Positions 1-6,717 are shown, counted from the stretch's first letter. The stretch is 8,523 bases of DNA from Deltaproteobacteria bacterium (GCA_013151235.1 JAADIO010000017.1:1-8523); one strand, 5' to 3'. The notes: a model not told the origin generated them from the letters alone. Made by a program: numbers and translations.

Positions 1-530
1 CCGAAGAAGAGGCCCGAAAGAGGGCAATAGAAGAGAAACGGAAGAAAATCGAAGAGGCCCGGCGGGGGAAGGTTCATCCCCCTTACGCGGCCAAGATGTG
101 CGACGCCTGCCATGTCATCCAGAGCCGGGGAGCGATCCCGACGGGTGTCGATTTTGTAACCAAAAAAACAAAGCTCTGCGGCATGTGCCACGACGACAAG
201 TCGCAGGAATCGCTGGCGGAAAGTTACCGGTTTGTCCACGCCCCGGCCCAGTACGGCGCCTGCGTCATGTGCCATAATCCGCATGAATCGCCGAACAAGT
301 TCATGCTACAGACTGCACCGATGGGACGTCTCTGTTTCAGGTGTCACGAGGGCAATCGGATCATGAGGACTCCTGCACATTCCGGCATCGGGAAGGAATC
401 TTGCACGAAATGTCACGATCCGCACGGGAGCAACAGACGTTTCATGCTGAAAGAGACATTGAATCTTCCGAAATCGAAAGACCTTTCGCCGGAAAATGTA
501 AAAAGGGGGAAAGAGAGGAGGCGTGGTTGA
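1..530 (+). CDS. Multihaem c-type cytochrome, doubled-CXXCH type (5' partial, at least 5 haems)
   Basis: The frame is open from base 3 to the TGA at 528-530, so the gene starts before the window; 175 residues are visible and the Met at 96 is internal. Five haem-binding motifs are seen: CDACH (99), CGMCH (177), CVMCH (261), CFRCH (333) and CTKCH (402). Two are followed by 'NPH' or 'DPH', and the 'VHAP..GAC..CHNPH' pattern is typical of the doubled CXXCH motif family, with bis-His ligands likely. Before the first motif lies a strongly charged Glu/Lys/Arg helix (about bases 3-65), probably a coiled coil or rigid linker after an unseen N-terminus. The protein ends in a basic tail. The stop overlaps the beta-barrel start by 4 nt, so translation is probably coupled. 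A periplasmic electron carrier docking on the barrel is inferred from context; export cannot be checked because the N-terminus is missing. Confidence 0.9.
   Translation, partial: EEEARKRAIEEKRKKIEEARRGKVHPPYAAKMCDACHVIQSRGAIPTGVDFVTKKTKLCGMCHDDKSQESLAESYRFVHAPAQYGACVMCHNPHESPNKFMLQTAPMGRLCFRCHEGNRIMRTPAHSGIGKESCTKCHDPHGSNRRFMLKETLNLPKSKDLSPENVKRGKERRRG
516..521 (+). promoter_or_regulatory. Ribosome binding site deciding a TTG start
   Basis: A perfect AGGAGG lies 5 nt upstream of TTG at 527, inside the end of the upstream cytochrome gene. No ATG in the barrel frame lies between here and the signal peptide. This site therefore supports TTG 527 over the far-upstream ATG at 341, which would put a long hydrophilic stretch before the signal sequence. 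Confidence 0.8.
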
Positions 531-2599
531 TTTCCCCGCATGATACCGGTAGAAGAAGACCTGCCGGACTGCTTTTCTTCCTGGCGCTTCTCCTCTCTCT
601 TCTCCTGGCCCCGCCGGGAGGTGGATCTTCGGCCTTTGCATACAGGGTTCCGATCCGCCTTTTCCGGATCACGGGGATGGGCGGTTCACTCGGATTCAGT
701 ACCGGCCTTTCCAACAGTGACCAGGAAAACAAACATACCGGAACGCCCGCTCAATCCACAAACCGCTCTTATTCCGAACATGTCAGCTTGGGATTTTCCG
801 GGTATGTTTATCATCCTTATCTGCTCACTTTCCGCGGGCATACATCCCTGGGCCTGCAGCGAAGCATCAGCAACAGCGGCAGCAATCGGGAGCGAACATT
901 GCGCCACAAAAACCTGCTCTACGACCTTTACATAAAGATACTGAAGCGCAAGTCCCTGAACCTCGCACTCAATTTTAACCGGGACCGAACAATCAACTGG
1001 GGAACCTTCTCGGAAGACCGGATACAAACCAGCACCCTCGAGGAGGCGATACTCTCGTACAAAAACGACGTCTTCCCGTGTACGGTCCGGGCCCGCAAGA
1101 ACAGCAGACGGCAGGAAGCCGATACCACCTATACGGATACATCCCATTCTATATCCGCAACCGGTACCTACAGCAACGATCGTATCGGCACCGCCGATAT
1201 CAGCTATTCGTCAGGACATGCGATGACGGAGAATACGGATATCGATACCCGGGACCATACCTTCTCTTTGCACCATTTTCTCTCCTTCGGCAGGGGAGGG
1301 ACCCGTCTGAGGGATACTTTCATGATGATGGACCGGCGAGGAACAACAAACACCCGTAAGCAGATCCTTTTCTCGACGGGGGTCTCCACACGGCTGTCCA
1401 GCTCTCTCCGGTCCGGCATGGGCTACTCCTTTCACCGGTCAACGCAGATGTCGGATCTGCCCGGGTCGGGAAAATCCCGCTCCACCTCACAGTCCGGTTC
1501 GTGGTCGCTGGGTCATCAACTTTATCGAAGTCTCAGCACCTCCCTCAGTATAAGCGGGAGCAAGTCACGTTACGAAACCGGAAGTTTTTATCAAACAAAA
1601 GAACGGGCGCGTTGGCGCTACAACAAGAAAATCCCGGCCGGGAATTTCCATCTCAGTTATGGTCTGAGTTTCCGGCAACACAGGGAGGACATGGAGGCGG
1701 GCACAAACCGGGTGAACGACGAAAAACACAAATTCGGAGAAAACCCGACGGAACCCGACGTCATCGAACTCCGGTACGATTTCGCCAATACGAAGACCAT
1801 TGAGATTTTCGACGCATCCGGCTTATTCCCGGCCGAAGACAGGGACGGCAACATCATGGCCGAAGGGGTCCACTACGAGGTGCATCAAGATGCAAACGGG
1901 GTGACAAGACTCCAACTCCTTCCTCCATACAACGATCCGGCAAGCCCTGAGAGCCTGATCGGCTATCAGACCCTTACGCTGATATACGAATACCAGGTTC
2001 TCTCCTCTCTCGACTACAATTCATTCGGCCAGGGATACGGCATCGGTTTCAGCCTATGGCAACATCTCGCCTTCGGGTATGGCGCATCGGTCGGTAAGCA
2101 CAAAAAGATACATGGGGTCGATACGGGGAACCGGATCGACTCGACAAGAAGCAAACAATACCGTATCTCGCTGCACTACCCGCATTCCGATACCAGGGCG
2201 GTGCGAAAAGAGTTCCGCTCCAAAAGGGCTCCCCGTGAATCAGAAGGCATTACAGAAAGCATACACTACCGGCTCCCCTACCATATCACCTGGAACATGC
2301 ACGCCGCCTACTCCCGTACGAAGTCCTTCTCGCGGGAGAGCACCAGCTACAGTCGGAGCATCGGAACGGGGATTTCCACTCTGCTGCCATACCGCATTTC
2401 CTGGGGGTTATCGGGGAACTACAGCAATCGAAGTTCAACGAATGATCAGTCGATTTCCTTCAATATCTCCTCACATCTTTCCTGGAGTTACCGCCGGTTC
2501 AACATCCAGCTTAACTATGACCTTTTCCACAGCCGGTACGAGTTCACGGGCACCAGGGAAAAACGTCGTCTTTATCTCAGTGCAACACGCGATTTCTGA
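527..2599 (+). CDS. Outer-membrane beta-barrel protein, putative porin of an electron conduit
   Basis: With the TTG start the product is 690 aa. Residues 1-38 form a signal peptide: a basic 'GRRRP' n-region, a Leu-rich core and a cut after 'SSAFA'. The rest is a long series of alternating polar/hydrophobic, aromatic-rich segments separated by Ser/Thr/Asn/Arg-rich loops, ending in '..YLSATRDF' with a C-terminal Phe, as expected for Bam-assembled barrels. About 650 mature residues would suit a large barrel; my rough estimate is the mid-20s in strands, similar in size to MtrB-type sheaths. A more soluble insert at about residues 403-490 ('TIEIFDASGLF', 'AEGVHYEV', 'LTLIYEYQV') resembles a small beta domain I recall in other uncharacterised barrels, and may be a plug or surface domain. 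There is one Cys in the mature protein and no MtrB-like CXXC. Its position between two multihaem cytochrome genes suggests a cytochrome sheath; another porin or export role is possible. Confidence 0.8.
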   Translation: MISPHDTGRRRPAGLLFFLALLLSLLLAPPGGGSSAFAYRVPIRLFRITGMGGSLGFSTGLSNSDQENKHTGTPAQSTNRSYSEHVSLGFSGYVYHPYLLTFRGHTSLGLQRSISNSGSNRERTLRHKNLLYDLYIKILKRKSLNLALNFNRDRTINWGTFSEDRIQTSTLEEAILSYKNDVFPCTVRARKNSRRQEADTTYTDTSHSISATGTYSNDRIGTADISYSSGHAMTENTDIDTRDHTFSLHHFLSFGRGGTRLRDTFMMMDRRGTTNTRKQILFSTGVSTRLSSSLRSGMGYSFHRSTQMSDLPGSGKSRSTSQSGSWSLGHQLYRSLSTSLSISGSKSRYETGSFYQTKERARWRYNKKIPAGNFHLSYGLSFRQHREDMEAGTNRVNDEKHKFGENPTEPDVIELRYDFANTKTIEIFDASGLFPAEDRDGNIMAEGVHYEVHQDANGVTRLQLLPPYNDPASPESLIGYQTLTLIYEYQVLSSLDYNSFGQGYGIGFSLWQHLAFGYGASVGKHKKIHGVDTGNRIDSTRSKQYRISLHYPHSDTRAVRKEFRSKRAPRESEGITESIHYRLPYHITWNMHAAYSRTKSFSRESTSYSRSIGTGISTLLPYRISWGLSGNYSNRSSTNDQSISFNISSHLSWSYRRFNIQLNYDLFHSRYEFTGTREKRRLYLSATRDF

Positions 2600-2625
2600 C
2601 CCGCCGCCGAAGGAAGGAGCTGTCT

Positions 2626-3714
2626 ATGGATCCTCGCCATATGCTGAAAAAGAACCGGGCCCTGCCAATCCTGTGGGGACTCCTTTTGCCGGTCCTCCTG
2701 TCCTCATTTTCCTGTATTCTTCACAGGGGAGACGCCCCCCCCGCGGAAAAGGCAACCGTCGAGGCACGGGAACGGGTCTGGCCCTGCCCTCCGGCCCCCG
2801 CCCGGATCCGTTATTTGCACTCCATTTCGTTTCCCAATGACCTGCGAAGCAGTCACACCCTGTGGAACCGGATGCTCGCCCTCCTCGCTGGGAAAAATAC
2901 CGTCCGGATGATCCGGCCCTACGGACTCGACATCGACACCGAAGGAAACATGCTCATCACCGACCCGGGCGCACACAGGGTCTATCTTTATGGTACGTCG
3001 GACGGTTCATGCCTCATCTTCCCGAAGACCGGGAAGAAGAGGGTACTCATCACACCCATGGATGCCGCCTTCGACGGCGGAGGAGAGATACTGGTCTCCG
3101 ATTCGGCAGCGGGAGCGGTCTACCGTTTCGACCGTAAAGGACATCTGAAGGAAACGATCGGGACATTCAAACGCCCCACCGGGCTGGATGTAAACCATGA
3201 ATCAAAGCGGCTCTATGTCGTCGACACCCTGGCCCACAGGATCCGGGTCTACGGCCTGAACGGGAAACACCTTTTCGATTTCGGCAAACGGGGTTCCGCC
3301 CATGGCGCATTCAACTACCCGACCCATATCGCCCTCGACAGCGCGGGCCGGGTTTATGTGACCGACGCCATGAACTTCCGGATCCAGGCCTTCACCCCGG
3401 ACGGAAAGTTCCTCTATGCCATCGGCAATAACGGGGACGGTCCCGGCGCTCTTTCCAAACCGAAAGGGGTCGGCCTGGACAGTGACGGGAATCTCTATGT
3501 GGCCGACGCCATCTTCAACAACGTGCAGATCCTGAACCGGAAAGGGGAGCCGCTCCTCTACTTCGGGAAGTATGGGACAAAACCGGGGGAGTTCTCCATG
3601 CCGGCGGATCTTGTGATCGATTCAAAGGACCGGATCTACGTAGCCGATTCCTACAACCGGAGGATCCAGGTATTTCAGTATATCAAGGCGTCGGGAAGAA
3701 GGGTTCTCCCCTGA
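2626..3714 (+). CDS. NHL-repeat six-bladed beta-propeller, probable exported lipoprotein
   Basis: 362 aa. AAGGAG at 2614-2619 sits 6 nt before ATG 2626, so this start is preferred over ATG 2641. The N-terminus has basic residues and a hydrophobic segment (about 12-29) ending in 'SSFSC' with Cys30. This is a possible but non-standard lipobox; a Sec-exported or membrane-anchored form is the alternative. A segment reading 'VWPCPPAPARIRYL' at 51-64 resembles the conserved 'WPpPP..PRI' lead-in known from NHL proteins of cytochrome-rich bacteria. Six NHL repeats follow at about 96-126, 143-172, 183-213, 230-260, 277-307 and 324-352, with typical cores such as 'GLDSDGNLYVADA' and 'VIDSKDRIYVADSYNRRI'. 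They should close a six-bladed propeller. NHL propellers are usually protein-binding scaffolds, and no enzyme active site is evident. Position in the operon suggests a structural or assembly role for the conduit, which is inference. Confidence 0.88.
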   Translation: MDPRHMLKKNRALPILWGLLLPVLLSSFSCILHRGDAPPAEKATVEARERVWPCPPAPARIRYLHSISFPNDLRSSHTLWNRMLALLAGKNTVRMIRPYGLDIDTEGNMLITDPGAHRVYLYGTSDGSCLIFPKTGKKRVLITPMDAAFDGGGEILVSDSAAGAVYRFDRKGHLKETIGTFKRPTGLDVNHESKRLYVVDTLAHRIRVYGLNGKHLFDFGKRGSAHGAFNYPTHIALDSAGRVYVTDAMNFRIQAFTPDGKFLYAIGNNGDGPGALSKPKGVGLDSDGNLYVADAIFNNVQILNRKGEPLLYFGKYGTKPGEFSMPADLVIDSKDRIYVADSYNRRIQVFQYIKASGRRVLP

Positions 3715-3727
3715 CCGGCCGACAGAT

Positions 3728-3733
3728 GGAGGA
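3728..3733 (+). promoter_or_regulatory. Ribosome binding site for the 12-haem cytochrome
   Basis: GGAGGA lies 7 nt before ATG 3741. It overlaps the earlier in-frame ATG at 3726, which has no Shine-Dalgarno sequence of its own. This makes 3741 the better start and gives a compact signal peptide with a basic n-region. Confidence 0.75.
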
Positions 3734-3740
3734 ACTGACA

Positions 3741-5486
3741 ATGAAAACGAAACGAGTATTCCGGACCTTTCGGCAGAAAGTGTTGATTGCACTCTCTCTT
3801 CCTCTTCTGGCACTCTCTCTCACCCCTCCTGCCTTTGCAAACCTGATCCAGGATACAAAACACAATCTTTCCGCGCAGGGTCCCGGCACAATCAAGGCAA
3901 CCTCGGGAAAACGGCTCTGCGTCTTCTGCCATACGCCGCATCATGCTACGGGTCCGCTCCTTTGGAACCGTGACGATCCCACATCGACCTATATCCCTTA
4001 CCAGAGCAGCACGGCGCCGGTTCTTCCCGGTCAGCCGACGGGGGGATCGAGGCTCTGTCTCTCCTGCCACGACGGCACGATTGCGATCGGCGCCGTGGCG
4101 AGCAGTCCGACGGAGATCGAAATGACGCAACGCTTTTTGGACAGTGGCTCCTCGGCCCTCGGAACGGACCTGTCCGACGATCATCCGATCTCGTTTGTCT
4201 ACGACAGTACAATCAACACCTCAAACCCGGAGTACAAGGACCCGGGGCTTCTTATCGACCAGGTCCAGCTCGACCGCAACGGGGAGATGCAGTGCACATC
4301 CTGCCACGACCCGCACGACAATGAGTTCGGCAAATTCCTCGTGGAAGACAATACCGGCTCCGCCATCTGCACGGAATGTCATCAACCGACAGGATGGACC
4401 GCCACCCCTCACGACCTCTCCACCGCAGGCTGGAACGGCAACGGCGCCGACCCCTGGCCCCATACCACCTATACTACCGTTGAAGATAACGGCTGCGAGA
4501 ACTGCCATCGGCCACACACGGCCGGCAGACATGAGCGCATTCTGAATTTTTCAGCGGAGGAAGAAAACTGTCTGCGGTGTCATGACGGCAATGTTGCATC
4601 AACGGACGTCCAGTCCGAGCTTTCAAAGCTCTCCAGTCACCCCGTTGCAAATACGCTCGGAGTCCATGACCCTCTGGAAAATCCGGCAACGATGAACCGG
4701 CATGTAGAATGCGTTGACTGTCACAATCCGCACCAGGCAAACGGTCAGACCGCCACGGCGCCGAATGTCTCCGGGGCGCTGCAGGGAGTAACGGGCGTCA
4801 ACATTTCCGGCCTCAAAGTAACGCCCGCATCTTACCAATACGAGATTTGTTTCAAATGCCACGGCGATACCGATCCGGGCCCGCCTCCGGTAACCCGGCA
4901 GATCCAGGAAGTCAACAAGCGGCTCCAGTTTGACCTCACCAGTCCCTCCTACCACCCAGTGGAGGGTGCCGGGGTCAATACAAATGTCCCAACCCTGATC
5001 GCTCCCTACACCCCGACCACAATAATTTACTGTACGGACTGTCACAACAATGACAGCGGTCCCGGCGGCGGCGGGAACGGCCCGGCCGGGCCGCACGGTT
5101 CACAGTGGCCTTATCTGCTTGAGCGGGAATACGACTTGGCGGACAACACCCTGGAGACACCGAGCACCTATGCCCTATGCTACAAATGTCACAATCGAAC
5201 CCTCCTCCTGCAGACGCCGAGCCCGGACGGTTTTCCGCACGACACCCATGTGCTTCCGGGGACCAACAATAACGGCAACGCCCCCTGTTCAATCTGCCAC
5301 GATCCCCATGGGATCAGTAATTCTCTCGGGAACGGCACGAACAACGCCCACCTGATTAATTTCGACACCACGATCGTAACTCCGGACCCAGGGTCCGGCA
5401 AACTTGAATACGATTCATTGGGGACTTTCCACGTGGAGTGTTACCTCTCCTGCCATAATTATGACCACAGTCCCTCATCCTACTAA
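3741..5486 (+). CDS. Exported 12-haem c-type cytochrome with a C-terminal CX3CH site
   Basis: 581 aa from ATG 3741. A signal peptide spans about 1-33 ('MKTKRVFRTFRQK', hydrophobic core, cut after 'PPAFA'). The mature start 'LIQDTKHNLSAQGPGTIKA..CVFCHTPHH' is typical of a cytochrome c3-like/doubled-CXXCH family of cytochrome-rich bacteria. Eleven CXXCH motifs begin at Cys60, 106, 185, 210, 252, 277, 324, 370, 431, 480 and 516. A twelfth, Cys567, reads CYLSCH (CX3CH). Several are followed by 'PH' (CHTPH, CHDPH, CHRPH, CHNPH), giving extra His for bis-His ligation. That is roughly one haem per 46 mature residues. A Gly/Pro-rich linker lies at about 438-455. There is no lipobox or transmembrane segment, so it is periplasmic or secreted. 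Downstream of the barrel and NHL genes, it is the best candidate for the outer or extracellular electron carrier, possibly filament-forming, though nothing here proves polymerisation. Confidence 0.92.
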   Translation: MKTKRVFRTFRQKVLIALSLPLLALSLTPPAFANLIQDTKHNLSAQGPGTIKATSGKRLCVFCHTPHHATGPLLWNRDDPTSTYIPYQSSTAPVLPGQPTGGSRLCLSCHDGTIAIGAVASSPTEIEMTQRFLDSGSSALGTDLSDDHPISFVYDSTINTSNPEYKDPGLLIDQVQLDRNGEMQCTSCHDPHDNEFGKFLVEDNTGSAICTECHQPTGWTATPHDLSTAGWNGNGADPWPHTTYTTVEDNGCENCHRPHTAGRHERILNFSAEEENCLRCHDGNVASTDVQSELSKLSSHPVANTLGVHDPLENPATMNRHVECVDCHNPHQANGQTATAPNVSGALQGVTGVNISGLKVTPASYQYEICFKCHGDTDPGPPPVTRQIQEVNKRLQFDLTSPSYHPVEGAGVNTNVPTLIAPYTPTTIIYCTDCHNNDSGPGGGGNGPAGPHGSQWPYLLEREYDLADNTLETPSTYALCYKCHNRTLLLQTPSPDGFPHDTHVLPGTNNNGNAPCSICHDPHGISNSLGNGTNNAHLINFDTTIVTPDPGSGKLEYDSLGTFHVECYLSCHNYDHSPSSY

Positions 5487-5490
5487 TTGC

Positions 5491-5497
5491 AAAGGAG
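5491..5497 (+). promoter_or_regulatory. Ribosome binding site for the parvulin-like foldase
   Basis: AAAGGAG lies 7 nt before ATG 5505. It supports this start rather than the in-frame TTG at 5487, which directly abuts the cytochrome stop codon and would have this site inside its own coding region. Confidence 0.75.
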
Positions 5498-5504
5498 TCC
5501 TCTT

Positions 5505-6521
5505 ATGCGCCGTAAAAGAATTATTTCACTTTTAATCCTGCTTTTGATTCCGGTCAGCCTCTTCGCCGCGGAGAACGACCCGGTGGTGGCGCAGGTCAAC
5601 GGAACCCCGATCGCACAGTCGAAGCTCTACGGGGCGTACCAGCGTCTGATTCCCCTCAATATGTTCCACAGGAAGGTCACGTCGGAAGTCAAGAATCGGC
5701 TTCTGCGAAAGGCCCTGCACGAATTGATCGACAAGGAACTCAAACTCCAGGAAGCTCAACGCTTGGGAATCTCCCTGCCGGAAGAAGATCTTGAGACGGC
5801 TGTAAAGGAGCTGATTGCACGTTATCCGAGCCGAGAGGCCTACAGGGCGCGGCTTATGAAGCTGAAGGTGTCAGAAAAAGAGGTCCGGGAGGCCCTCAAG
5901 AGGAGAAAACTTACAGAAAAGGTTTATAAACACGAAGTAACAGACCAGATCCGGGTGGACGAGGCCACAGCCAGGAAATTCTACGACGAGAACAAAAAAC
6001 AGTTTATCCAGCCGGAACAGTTACATCTCCGGAAAATCATCATCAAGGTCCCGGCCCTGTCGACTCCGGAGGTCGTCAAACAACTCAAAGAGAAAGCGAC
6101 AAGGGTCATGAAGGAGATTCGGCAAGGACTTCCTTTCGAGGAGGCTGCAAGGAAATATTCGGATGCAAACAACAAGAATCGTGGTGGCGACATGGGGTTC
6201 ATCCATAAAGGACGGTTCGACCCCAAGATCGAAAAAGAGGTACTTGCCGGAAAACCCGGGCAACTCTTCGGACCGTACAAGCTCTTCGAGGGGTATACCA
6301 TTCTGAAATTGGAAGAGGTGAAACCGGAGCGGCTGGTCCCCTTCGAGGAGATCAAGGATAAGCTGGTTGAAGATCTGATCCGCCGGAAAACGAACGAACG
6401 GAGTGAAGCCTGGATGAAACAGCTCCGCAAAAAGGCCAAAATCAAGATCCTCGACTCCCGACTGATGGAGGAAAAACCAGGGAAAGAGGCCGCCAAGGAC
6501 GCAAAGGGAAACCTCGAATAG
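5505..6521 (+). CDS. Exported SurA/PpiC-like peptidyl-prolyl isomerase-family foldase
   Basis: 338 aa. A Sec signal peptide spans about 1-22 ('MRRKR', hydrophobic core, 'SLFAA'). Residues about 25-150 form a charged helical SurA_N-like chaperone domain opening with 'VVAQVNGTPI'. A single parvulin (PpiC rotamase) domain follows at about 172-272, with 'FEEAARKYSD', 'RGGDMGFI' and 'GQLFGPYKLFEGYTILKL'. A helical segment and a Lys/Glu-rich tail end the protein; a second parvulin domain like that of SurA is absent. Canonical parvulins have His in the 'RHIL' and 'GyHi' positions; by my alignment these are Lys177 ('RKIII') and Thr265 ('GYTIL'), so isomerase activity may be weak and the chaperone role dominant. 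It begins 18 nt after the 12-haem cytochrome gene, which suggests a dedicated periplasmic folding factor for that protein or for the barrel. Confidence 0.9.
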   Translation: MRRKRIISLLILLLIPVSLFAAENDPVVAQVNGTPIAQSKLYGAYQRLIPLNMFHRKVTSEVKNRLLRKALHELIDKELKLQEAQRLGISLPEEDLETAVKELIARYPSREAYRARLMKLKVSEKEVREALKRRKLTEKVYKHEVTDQIRVDEATARKFYDENKKQFIQPEQLHLRKIIIKVPALSTPEVVKQLKEKATRVMKEIRQGLPFEEAARKYSDANNKNRGGDMGFIHKGRFDPKIEKEVLAGKPGQLFGPYKLFEGYTILKLEEVKPERLVPFEEIKDKLVEDLIRRKTNERSEAWMKQLRKKAKIKILDSRLMEEKPGKEAAKDAKGNLE

Positions 6522-6559
6522 GTTTTGATCTTAGCCGGGATGGGAATTGGCAGTTGCAG

Positions 6560-6594
6560 TCCTTGGCGTCCTTTGCGTACTGGGTGAGAGAAAA
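6560..6594 (+). repeat. Dispersed short repeat, copy A
   Basis: This 35-nt unit is built from variants of 'CCTTGGCG' and 'CTTTGCG' and ends in GAGAGAAAA. It matches copy B (6674-6708) at about 28 of 35 positions by eye, without gaps. Its minus strand reads as 'CGCAAAG..CGCCAAG' steps, the pattern behind the spurious 'SRKDAKAQR' peptides seen in many bacterial genomes (recalled, not searched). Confidence 0.7.
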
Positions 6595-6609
6595 GGCCTT
6601 ACAACCCAA

Positions 6610-6640
6610 GGCGCCTCTCGCAGAGGCCGCCAAGGAAGGC
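6610..6640 (-). repeat. Dispersed short repeat, inverted copy with hairpin
   Basis: The + strand stretch CTCTCGCA followed by CGCCAAGG matches the reverse complement of copies A and B. CGCCAAGGA at 6628-6636 is an exact inverted match to 6560-6568. Bases 6610-6631 also fold locally: GGC + GCCTCT pairs with AGAGGC + GCC around a CGC loop, with one bulged C. No T-run follows on either strand, so it is not a standard intrinsic terminator. Pairing of copy A with this copy could form a larger cruciform or RNA stem. Confidence 0.6.
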
Positions 6641-6673
6641 TGGAACAGGTCTTGGTTAAAATATATATGGATC

Positions 6674-6708
6674 TTCTTTGCGCCCTTTGCGTGCTTTGCG
6701 AGAGAAAA
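6674..6708 (+). repeat. Dispersed short repeat, copy B
   Basis: Same orientation as copy A, with the periodic 'TTCTTTGCG', 'CCCTTTGCG', 'TGCTTTGCG' steps and the shared GAGAGAAAA end. It stops 9 nt before the glycosyltransferase start codon, so the purine-rich end of the repeat occupies the place of that gene's ribosome binding site. Confidence 0.7.
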
Positions 6709-6717
6709 AGAGTTTGA

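Larger units (their letters stand above)
6522..6717 (+). other. Intergenic region carrying short dispersed repeats
   Basis: This 196-nt gap separates the cytochrome operon from the glycosyltransferase genes. It holds two direct repeat copies and one inverted copy (listed separately), a 9-bp hairpin without a U-tract, and an AT-rich patch at about 6656-6668 (TTAAAATATATAT). That patch is the only -10-like sequence, with no convincing -35 upstream. I see no credible RNA gene or small protein here; the short ORFs on the minus strand are products of the repeat. Confidence 0.7.

Noticed and set aside
341-526. Upstream extension of the barrel frame to ATG 341
   Set aside because: It lies inside the cytochrome gene, has no Shine-Dalgarno support, and would bury the signal peptide behind 62 hydrophilic residues; TTG 527 with AGGAGG fits better.
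2079-2840. 253-codon open frame on the + strand spanning the barrel/NHL junction
   Set aside because: Its sequence is Pro/Ser/Arg-rich with no domain, and it overlaps two well-supported genes in another frame. It is a GC-rich shadow frame.
3726-3740. ATG 3726 as start of the 12-haem cytochrome
   Set aside because: No Shine-Dalgarno sequence precedes it, and it overlaps the GGAGGA that serves ATG 3741; the extra 'MEELT' would put acidic residues before the signal peptide n-region.
5981-6496. 171-codon minus-strand open frame opposite the foldase gene
   Set aside because: The opposite strand encodes a clear SurA_N/parvulin protein; the antisense frame has no recognisable motif or ribosome binding site.
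6610-6631. Hairpin as a rho-independent terminator of the cytochrome operon
   Set aside because: The stem is good (9 bp with one bulge) but is followed by AAGGAAGG rather than a T-run, with no T-run on the other strand either; it is better explained as part of the inverted repeat copy.
6656-6668. AT-rich patch as a sigma-70 promoter for the glycosyltransferase
   Set aside because: A -10-like TATATAT is present, but no -35-like hexamer lies at suitable spacing; not enough to call a promoter.
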